From positions 1-23,107 of the forward strand of contig JAISEW010000040.1 of NCBI GenBank assembly GCA_031263945.1: DNA of 23,107 nt, given 5' to 3'. This DNA is from Gracilibacteraceae bacterium. Lineage in GTDB: Bacteria > Bacillota > Desulfitobacteriia > Desulfitobacteriales > Syntrophobotulaceae. The position numbers were made by a program, and so were the translations under genes. The notes beneath the pieces were generated by a model. The model was not told the DNA's origin. It made no database searches and saw nothing but the letters and a program-made list of their open reading frames with translations. Of this stretch, positions 9,501 through 15,000 are shown piece after piece (the first letter of the stretch is position 1; every line of letters begins with the position of its first letter).

Positions 9501-10083
9501 CCACGAGGGGGCGCAGCTCGTCGTCCGTCGGCACGCTGATCTTGGAAATTTCATGCGAAGTGCGAAAACCGTCGAAAAAATGTAAGAAAGGGACCCGCGC
9601 TTTTATGGCGGCCAGATGAGCGATGCACGCGAGATCCAGGGCTTCCTGCACGCTGCCGGAAGCGAGAAGGGCAAAACCGGTCATCCGCACGGACATGACA
9701 TCCTGATGGTCGCCGAATATGCTGAGAGCGTGAGCGGCGAGGGCGCGGGCGCTGACATGGAACACTCCCGGCAGGAGTTCGCCGGCGATCTTATACATGT
9801 TGGGAATCATGAGCAAAAGACCCTGAGACGCCGTGTAAGTCGTAGTCAGGGCCCCGGCCTGCAGACTGCCGTGAACCGCGCCGGCGGCGCCGGCCTCCGA
9901 CTGCATTTCTACGACTTTCATCGTCTGCCCGAAGATGTTCTTGCGGCCGTGCGCCGACCATTCGTCCGCGAATTCCGCCATATCCGACGAAGGCGTGATC
10001 GGATAAATCGTCGCGACCTCAGAAAACATGTACGATGCGTGGGCCGCGGCCTCGTTACCGGACATGGTTTTCATTTTTGCCAT
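6538..10083 (-). CDS. nifJ: pyruvate:ferredoxin (flavodoxin) oxidoreductase
   Basis: A 1181-residue single-chain PFOR, the usual length. It converts pyruvate and CoA to acetyl-CoA, CO2 and two electrons for ferredoxin in the cytoplasm. Domains in order: N-terminal pyrimidine-binding domain (YPITPSSDMAEFADEW), core/transketolase C-like domain, EKR linker region (PVDEAEQYLKDSVLKTYGKKG), two 4Fe-4S motifs (Cys691, 694, 697, 701 and Cys747, 750, 753, 757), then the proximal-cluster and TPP domain with CPGCGETPY and GDGWAYDIGFGGLDH (from about 967), and NTGGQSSKSTPGA. Start ATG 10083 has AAGGGGG (10094-10100 on the reverse strand) upstream. A good sigma-A-like promoter lies at 10145-10173. With the hydrogenase at the window's left it fits H2-evolving fermentation. 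Confidence 0.98.
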   Translation of the reverse strand: MAKMKTMSGNEAAAHASYMFSEVATIYPITPSSDMAEFADEWSAHGRKNIFGQTMKVVEMQSEAGAAGAVHGSLQAGALTTTYTASQGLLLMIPNMYKIAGELLPGVFHVSARALAAHALSIFGDHQDVMSVRMTGFALLASGSVQEALDLACIAHLAAIKARVPFLHFFDGFRTSHEISKISVPTDDELRPLVDQEAIQAFRDRALHPEHPVLRGTAENPDIYFQGREAANPFYEAVPGIVEDCMKRYKEITGREYRLYQYYGAPDAERVIVAMGSVGDTVVETINALLAKGEKVGLVRVRLFRPFAADKFLAAFPKTVKSIAVLERTKEPGSIGEPLYLDTVQTFYGQTEKPVIVGGRFGLGSKDTTPSQILAVYENLKEAVPKNHFTIGITDDISHTSLPIKEEIDTTPAGTISCQFWGLGADGTVGANKQAIKIIGDHTEMYAQAYFDYDSKKSGGTTVSHLRFGKSAIQAPYLVNNADYIACHNQSYVDKYNLLKALKPGGTFVLNCEWAPGDLEAKLPDSLKKAVADKKAKFYIIDAVKIAQEAGMGGRINMIMQAAFFKLTKVIPVDEAEQYLKDSVLKTYGKKGQDIVDKNYKCIEAGLNALTPVDVPAAWSGADAGKGIFLGEKSDPAFIKNIVRVMAAQEGNTLPTSAFKGYEDGTFPSGTTAYEKRGIATAVPQWIPENCVQCNQCSYVCPHAAIRPFLFTEEEAAAAPEGFTGVKAVGRELAGLRFRVQVSPLDCTGCANCAEICSAKTKALVMKHTAEQTETQAPLWRYATTLPNKSDRITNKYTVKNSQFVQPLLEFSGACPGCGETPYIKLITQLFGDRMMIANATGCTSIWGGSAPSVPYTVNEKGQGPTWANSLFEDNAEYGYGMHLGSEKIREKIAQQMRAAVAAGADGELKAAFEEWLAAKDQGDASRTAAAKVRAALEKADQTQPDLKAVWDNRGYLVKRSQWIIGGDGWAYDIGFGGLDHVLASGDNVNIFVVDTEVYSNTGGQSSKSTPGAAVAKFQAAGKEIRKKDLGLMMMSYGYVYVAQVALGANYSQTLKAIQEAEAYDGPSLIIAYAPCINHGIKAGMAQSVQQSKRAVEAGYWHLYRYNPALKNEGKNPFALDSKPPSVSFQDFIMSEVRYTSLLNTFPDSAEQLFKGAERFAKERYESYKRLAEQEWSETTA

Positions 10084-10100
10084 TGAGTCAATCCCCCTTA

Positions 10101-10112
10101 ATCAATATTGAT
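10101..10112. promoter_or_regulatory. perfect 12-bp palindrome ATCAATATTGAT in the nifJ leader
   Basis: ATCAATATTGAT is a perfect palindrome lying immediately upstream of the nifJ ribosome site and downstream of the predicted -10. The position would suit a small operator. It does not match the Rex consensus I know, and I cannot assign a regulator. Confidence 0.3.
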
Positions 10113-10144
10113 GCTCAGCGTTTTGCATTGTTTCCGTCTGTTTC

Positions 10145-10173
10145 AGTATACCCTTTTGGGGGCCGCTCCGCAA
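10145..10173 (-). promoter_or_regulatory. sigma-A-like promoter of nifJ
   Basis: On the minus strand TTGCGG (10168-10173) and TATACT (10145-10150) are separated by 17 bases, close to the TTGACA/TATAAT consensus. It would give a nifJ leader of about 55 bases. Confidence 0.6.
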
Positions 10174-10236
10174 GTTATTTCCTTCACATTCCGCCGCTTG
10201 GCGGGGCTGGAATTCACAAAAAATTCTCATTTGACA

Positions 10237-10265
10237 TTGACAAAACACGGCGCGGATAGTACAAT
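10237..10265 (+). promoter_or_regulatory. sigma-A promoter facing the riboswitch region
   Basis: A perfect -35 TTGACA (10237-10242), a 17-base spacer and TACAAT (10260-10265; one mismatch to TATAAT). A second TTGACA begins 6 bases earlier. It is divergent from the nifJ promoter, about 65 bases away, and is the best candidate to transcribe the cobalamin riboswitch that begins roughly 200 bases downstream. Confidence 0.65.
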
Positions 10266-10298
10266 TTAGATCAGCAGGAATTACTTGGCGTTAAACGC

Positions 10299-10341
10299 GA
10301 AAGGGGCGGCCCCTTTCTTGGATTGGCTTCACCAATCCAAG
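10299..10341 (+). other. two adjacent hairpins in the leader
   Basis: GAAAGGGG (10299-10306) pairs with CCCCTTTC (10310-10317) across a 3-base loop. Next to it, CTTGGATTGG (10317-10326) pairs with CCAATCCAAG (10332-10341) across CTTCA. They share base 10317. No U-tract follows, so they are probably leader structure or the end of a mobile repeat. The stretch 10342-10437 holds no gene I can recognise. Confidence 0.5.
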
Positions 10342-10438
10342 AAGATTCATGCTTTTACCGCTTGTTCATTGAAAATCACATATGTCGTAGTTCCAAACGG
10401 CTTCCGCGCGAGGGAACTCGGGGCGACTCCATCCACCC

Positions 10439-10467
10439 CCCCGTCATTCCGGGCTTGTCCCGGAATC
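10439..10467 (+). repeat. CCCGTCATTCC-type palindromic dispersed repeat
   Basis: Begins CCCGTCATT and ends AATCC around a stem ATTCCGGG (10446-10453) with CCCGGAAT (10459-10466). This resembles dispersed palindromic repeats seen in many bacterial genomes. It shares its outer sequence (CCCGTCATT ... AATCCA) with the CGTCATTGCGAG copies at 10797-11054. Its right end abuts the first stem of the riboswitch. Confidence 0.6.
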
Positions 10468-10665
10468 CATGTCTCCCTTCCCGCCATGCCGTGAGGATCA
10501 ATAAAGGAATCAGGTCAAAATCCTGAGCAGTAACCGCTACCGTGGGCGCGAAGCTCGCGGCTTCACGCGCAGGCGTGGGTGAAAACCGGCCACCGGAAAC
10601 GGGAAGGTCAAGCCGCGGCGTTGGGACAGACGTCCCTGAACGCGTAAGCCGGGAGACTGACTATG
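10468..10665 (+). promoter_or_regulatory. cobalamin riboswitch (adenosylcobalamin-type)
   Basis: The conserved blocks of the cobalamin riboswitch appear in order: AAAGGAATCAGG, loop TCAAAA, TCCTGAGCAGTAACCGCTAC and CGT (10503-10543); GGCCACCGG then CGGGAAGG (10588-10607); and the B12 box AAGCCGGGAGACTG (10646-10659). CATGTC (10468-10473) can pair with GACTATG (10659-10665, one bulge) to close the structure. Deviations include GGTC in place of GGTG and GACTGAC in place of GACCTGCC, so affinity may be altered. The long peripheral region fits the large class I form. It is on the same strand as the DUF4430 genes, and the first is about 700 bases downstream. Confidence 0.88.
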
Positions 10666-10713
10666 ATGTTAGAGCCGGCGCGGGTGTCGCGGAAACGACT
10701 CATAAGCCATAGG

Positions 10714-10775
10714 AAAACGGCTGTGGCGATAAAATCTCAAGCTTGAAATTTTATTGCCACAGTCGTTTTGTCGTT
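10714..10775 (+). terminator. 22-bp hairpin, possible riboswitch terminator
   Basis: Bases 10714-10735 pair with 10748-10769 over the full 22 positions, with two G-U wobbles and a 12-base loop. The 3' side ends CGTTTT and is followed by GTCGTTCTT, a modest U-rich tail. It starts about 50 bases after the riboswitch. AAACGACT (10693-10700) could instead pair with AGTCGTTT (10761-10768), giving a candidate anti-terminator. Symmetry means it could also act on the other strand. Confidence 0.55.
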
Positions 10776-10796
10776 CTTCGGGGTTCACGGCCCGCC

Positions 10797-11054
10797 CGTC
10801 ATTGCGAAGTTTCCCCGTCATTGCGAGGAACGAAGTGACGAAGCAATCCAGCAAAAGCGCCGATTAGTCCCGTCATTGCGAGGCGCGCAGCAGGTACGGG
10901 ACTGCCGCTTCAGCGGCATAGGCGAGACCGCAGCGTGGCCTAGAGCGCCTTACGTCGCAGGCGCTTAGGCGGTCTTGCCAACAGTGCGCCGCGGCAATCC
11001 AGGGAAACGCCGATTAGTCCCGTCATTGCGAGCGCAGCGAAGCAATCCAGCAAA
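10797..11054 (+). repeat. cluster of CGTCATTGCGAG dispersed repeats
   Basis: CGTCATTGCGA occurs at 10797 (5' stub only), 10816 (complete, running to AAGCAATCCAG), 10871 (interrupted after 10890 and resuming near 10983 to GCAATCCAG) and 11021 (complete, short form to 11050). The spacer GCCGATTAGTC, followed by another CCCGTCATT, occurs twice (10860 and 11010). Ends are partly inverted (ATTGC/GCAAT). These are short palindromic elements, not CRISPR: spacing is irregular and spacers are not unique. No protein gene is supported here. Confidence 0.75.
10921..10979 (+). other. structured insert inside the third repeat copy
   Basis: GGCGAGACCG (10921-10930) pairs with CGGTCTTGCC (10970-10979), and nested within it GCCTAGAGCGCCT (10938-10950) pairs with AGGCGCTTAGGC (10959-10970) with one bulged base. 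A further hairpin GCCGC-TTCA-GCGGC precedes it at 10904-10917. The block splits one CGTCATTGCGAG copy, so it looks inserted or is a longer variant of the element. Confidence 0.5.
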
Positions 11055-11088
11055 ACCCAAGTTACATGTTTTCCAAATAATACCAAAC

Positions 11089-11094
11089 TATAAT
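11089..11094 (+). promoter_or_regulatory. possible -10 box upstream of the DUF4430 genes
   Basis: A perfect TATAAT (11089-11094) in an A/T-rich patch after the repeats. No good -35 lies 16-18 bases upstream. If active, it would transcribe 11373 onward independently of the riboswitch. Confidence 0.3.
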
Positions 11095-11145
11095 CAATCA
11101 GCGGCCTCACGAACGCCGCATGAAAGGAGGTGGCGCCGGCCGTGC

Positions 11146-11277
11146 ATGGGCGACTTAATAAAGCCGCCGATCAACGAGGAAAGGAGGTTCATTGCAACCA
11201 CCGACACAACCGTGCGGGTTGGCGGTTGTCGGAACAACACTCATTTCTCAGGAGTGGTCACACGGGGACAGAAATGA
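11146..11277 (+). CDS. candidate small peptide, 43 residues (uncertain)
   Basis: ATG 11146 opens a 43-residue frame (begins MGDLIKPPINEERRF, contains VGGCRNNTHFSG) ending TGA 11275-11277. AAGGAGG at 11124-11130 is strong but 15 bases away; GTG 11142 in another frame is nearer. I do not recognise the peptide; it has one Cys and no signal peptide. It overlaps another candidate at 11192-11314 in a different frame, so at most one is likely real, and both may be structured leader RNA. Confidence 0.25.
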   Translation: MGDLIKPPINEERRFIATTDTTVRVGGCRNNTHFSGVVTRGQK

Positions 11278-11314
11278 TGAGGTGGCCAACAAGGTTTCGG
11301 TTTCAATTCAGTGA
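11192..11314 (+). CDS. candidate small peptide, 40 residues, TTG start (uncertain)
   Basis: AAGGAGG (11181-11187) lies 4 bases before TTG 11192, which opens a 40-residue frame (begins MQPPTQPCGLAVVG, contains LISQEWSHGDRNDEVANK) ending TGA 11312-11314. The ribosome site is very strong and no better start lies near it, but I do not recognise the peptide. A bulged hairpin, CCGACACAACCG (11201-11212) with CGGTTGTCGG (11223-11232), overlaps its start and could control access or show that the region is mainly leader RNA. Confidence 0.25.
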   Translation: MQPPTQPCGLAVVGTTLISQEWSHGDRNDEVANKVSVSIQ

Positions 11315-11372
11315 ACCGGTTCAAAATCAGAACGAACCTATTTTTCCCAATTATGAAAGGAGCTTCAGTATC

Positions 11373-11945
11373 ATGAAAAAAACCTCAAAAGTATTCGCGA
11401 TTATCTTCGCAGCCGCTCTGGCGCTGACCCTTTTCACGGCGCCGGTGCTGGCGGATCCGGGCACGGCGGTCATTGATATCTATATAGACGGCGAGTACTA
11501 CTTCTCTCTGGATGCTGACGTTGAAGCGGGGACTACCGTTTACGACGCAATCAACCAAAACGCGGAAACCCTGGAACCTGTATGGACACTTGTCCCTGAT
11601 TACTATGTTCCGAACGTCTACTGGCATGTGCTTGCCTCACTTATGGGAGCGGGTTCTGATCCGATCGGCGAGGCGTCCGGTTTTGAGGCTGAGGCGTGGA
11701 GTACGATAAACCCCGGTTACGGTCTGGTGTCCGTTGACTACGATGAGAATGACGATCCGATCGCCTATAACTATGTCTATGCCGGCTACGACTGGGTCTA
11801 TTCAGTCAACGGCGTACAGCCTGGAACCCTGTATATGGATGTGTACGACTTGTCGGACGGAGACGTGATCGAACTCAGTTATGACCTCCAGATTTGGGAG
11901 TGGACTGAGTCAAGCCCTTGGATGCCCGCCTATCCCTATATCTAA
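11373..11945 (+). CDS. small secreted DUF4430 (transcobalamin-like) protein
   Basis: A 190-residue exported protein. AAAGGAG (11356-11362) is 10 bases before ATG 11373. Residues 1-27 form a signal peptide (MKKTSK, hydrophobic core, cleavage probably after APVLA). The mature part is very acidic and aromatic. It follows the DUF4430 pattern: IDIYIDGEYYFSL, GTTVYDAI, then YDWVYSVNGV and LSDGDVIELSYDLQIW, the C-terminal strands equivalent to GWMY-VNG and DGDVI in better-known members. DUF4430 resembles the beta domain of transcobalamin and intrinsic factor, and bacterial members often lie near cobalamin riboswitches, as here. A corrinoid-binding or partner role is inference. No anchor is visible, so it is probably released or held by a partner. 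The next gene follows after 122 bases. Confidence 0.75.
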   Translation: MKKTSKVFAIIFAAALALTLFTAPVLADPGTAVIDIYIDGEYYFSLDADVEAGTTVYDAINQNAETLEPVWTLVPDYYVPNVYWHVLASLMGAGSDPIGEASGFEAEAWSTINPGYGLVSVDYDENDDPIAYNYVYAGYDWVYSVNGVQPGTLYMDVYDLSDGDVIELSYDLQIWEWTESSPWMPAYPYI

Positions 11946-11954
11946 ATAGCAGAT

Positions 11955-11980
11955 GAAGCCGGGTTTAACGACCCGGCTTC
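11955..11980 (+). terminator. hairpin between the two DUF4430 genes
   Basis: GAAGCCGGG (11955-11963) pairs perfectly with CCCGGCTTC (11972-11980) across an 8-base loop. No U-tract follows (GCTGAATCC), so it is more likely a partial terminator or an mRNA-stabilising stem that sets the ratio of small to large protein. Confidence 0.45.
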
Positions 11981-12067
11981 GCTGAATCCTGAACGGCGCC
12001 CTGCCGCCGCATACGAATATTCAGCGTCCCCCGACCGCGGACGCTTTAATGAAAGGGGTATCGCTCA

Positions 12068-15000
12068 ATGATTCGCCACAGTAAAGCTCAACGGCTCCTG
12101 AGCGTATTGCTCGCGCTGTTCCTCACGCTGCTGCTGCCGGGGGATATAGTTGCGCCCGCCTCCGCGCTGGCGGCGGAGATCCCGGCAGGAAGCAATACTT
12201 ACGGCTATATAACAGGTGTAACCATCAACATTTCCGTAGCTGTTCCGGAAAGCATCCCCGGATTTGTCTTCGATCCGGAAATCACCGAGTATGACATCGT
12301 TCTCGCCGAGACAAACAACGCGTTTCAACTTTCCTTCGATACAGCGGATCCGCGCCCGGACAATTTCTATTATAAATTACTCATTGACGGCGAACTTAAC
12401 GCGGGAACGAATTATGAAAAAGAGATAACTGACAGCACGACAAAAATGGCGACACTGGCTGGCACAAAGATTCACTCAACGAGTAAAATCGGGGAGACAC
12501 ATACCTTTTCCTTGGTGGTGGGGCAAAAATATGACGGCATTTATGTAAACTCCGATGTGTACAACTTTAACGTCACACGGATCCCGGCCCTAAAGACTCC
12601 AAGCGGTTTTGCGGTTAAAAACAGCGCGAACGTATCTCTCACCCTGACCCCGCCGTTTAAGGGCGGAACAACCGACTATGTCCGCTCGTACTCGGCGGTG
12701 ACGACGGACAGCGTTATAAAGCTGACCGCGCAGGGGGCCGCCGCCGATGTAAAAACATATATCGGCGAAACGCTTATCGCCCCGACGGACTATGAGATAA
12801 CCCTCGCGGACTATACCGCCCCGGATTCGGATATCGCCGTCATCCCGTTTTCACTGCGCTATGACGCGGAGGGGAAAATCCCGTCGCGCAGCGACTATAC
12901 TCTCTATGTCAGTGGTACGGACTATTCGCCGCTGATTACCGAACAGCCGCAGGACATAAATTGCGACAAGGAGGAAACGCCCATCCTGTCCGTCACGGTG
13001 ACGGAGCCGAGCGATGGAACGCTGAGTTATCAGTGGATGAGATTTGGCCAGTCCGTCCCAATTGCCGGAGCGACGGAGCCGACCTACCAGCCGCCGACAA
13101 AATGGTCGGGCGAACTGTCATATTATTGCGTCATAACGAATACGGTTGACGGCGTCGCTTTTCAAACGACAAGCGCGCGCGCGAAGGTCACTGTAAACGG
13201 GGGGGATATCACCCCGCCTGAAATCCTCCTCCAGCCAGGGACGTTTTCCATGAAGGGGACCACCCTCAGAGACTATAAAACGGAGTATATGGCGGGGGAA
13301 AGATTCGACAAAATCTCCGTAGTGGCATATACGCAGGAACGGGGGATCACCATCAGCGCCGAGTGGTTCTACAGCGCGGCTCCCTCAGCCGAAGCCGCGG
13401 TATCGCTTGGCGTCACGAGTGCTAAGGCAAATATTGGGTTTGGCTCTGACGGTTACCTGAGTGTCTATACGCCGTCAGAGGGTCTGCCCGCGGGCAAGCA
13501 CTATATCTTCTGCGTCGTCACGGCGACTGATGATAAAGACCCGGAAAACCGCGCCTCGGCGACGAGTGAAATGGCCGAACTCACTTACTCGGCCTACGGC
13601 GATACGCTCGGATTGAGCGGGAGCGGTTCGGAGGACGACCCGTATCTGGTCTCGTCGGCGGAAGACTTCGCCAAAATACGGGATGCCGTCGCCGGGTGGC
13701 AAAAGCTGTCCGGGCAGTATTTCCAAATGACAGGGGATGTAACACTGCCCGCGGACTGGGAGCCGATAGGTTTTGTCGGGGAAAAAAATGAATACGGCGT
13801 GAGTACCAGACGGTTCGCGGGAATTCTGGACGGCGGCGGGCATACCCTCACAGTCGCGCCGGACGGGAAGCCGCTGTTTGCCTACGTCAGTGACGCGGTG
13901 ATCAGGAACCTGAATATATTCGGCGAGCGCATAAACGGAAACGGCCTTATAGACGGCGTTAGCGTCGACTACGGCGACGATAACAACTATTGGACCGGCT
14001 GTCCCGCCGGCCCGACGCTTGAGAATATCAGGCTCCTGTCCGGCAGCCGGACGCGGGGTTCCGGTTTGCTCACAGGCAGCGGCTCGGGGCTGAACACCAT
14101 CACGATACGCGGCTGCGTGATCGAAGCCGGCGTCGTCGTGGGATATTCCAAAGCGATGAGCAATGTCGGCTCGTTTGTCGGCGGCGCGTTTAACGGGCGG
14201 ATGGTGAACTGCGTTAGTTACGCGACGGTTTACGGCAAAAATGAGATAGGTGGGCTGGCCGGCAGTAAAGGCCAGTCGATGGGGATGTGCGAATTCACTA
14301 ATTGCGCCTTTCTGGGCGAGATCATCGCTACGGGCGACAGGGTAGGCGGGATCATCGGGAGCGGCTATGACGATCTGTCAGCGCCCGGCACGCCGCGCGT
14401 ATCCATCAGAAATTGCTATGTCGCGGCGGATATCACCGGCGGTGATCGCGTAGGCGGTTTGTTTGGCTCCGAGGGCGGCGCGCGCGCTAGTAATGTTGAA
14501 GGCGCAGGTACAGAAGCTGATATATCCGATAATTATTTTTACGGCGCCATCACGGCGTCGGGGGCGAATAGCGGCGGCATCATCGGATACTACAGGAGCG
14601 TCAACCCTAATGTGCGAGTGGAAAACAACTATTATTACGAGAGTTCCGAAGATGTGAGCGTCGGTATAGGCAACGCGGATGATATCGAGGGAGATGATGA
14701 TCTCGCCGCGGCCGCCGAAGCGGCCTGCACTCTCAAACCCGCCGAGGAATTCGCGGATGGCACGGTGCTGGCTCTGCTCAACGCGGGCGTCTACGCCAAC
14801 TGGACCCAGGGCGAGAAATACCCCGTGCTGCTGGAAGGGGCGGTGCTGACCGATCTGGAGGTTTCCGGCGATTATAAGGACCTGTATTATATCGGCGAGG
14901 AACTTGATCTGACCGGCATCGCCTATACCGCGGTCTGGAGCAACGGCTATCGCGAAACCGTCAGCCCAGGCGATGTAACCGTTAGCGGCTACGACAATAC

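Noticed and set aside
7027..9585. 852-codon open frame on the plus strand, antisense to nifJ
   Set aside because: A shadow frame caused by high GC and codon bias of nifJ; its composition is low-complexity Arg/Gly/Phe and it has no family resemblance.
10669..10854. 61-codon minus-strand frame (begins MLDCFVTSFLAMTG)
   Set aside because: This peptide is a typical product of translating CGTCATTGCGAG-type repeats and is often misannotated as a gene.
10797..11054. CRISPR array
   Set aside because: Only a few imperfect copies at irregular spacing, with repeated rather than unique spacers and no cas genes.
11130..11945. Longer start for the small DUF4430 protein
   Set aside because: The strong ribosome site and perfect signal peptide begin at ATG 11373; the 81-residue extension has no signal-like feature and would bury the signal peptide.
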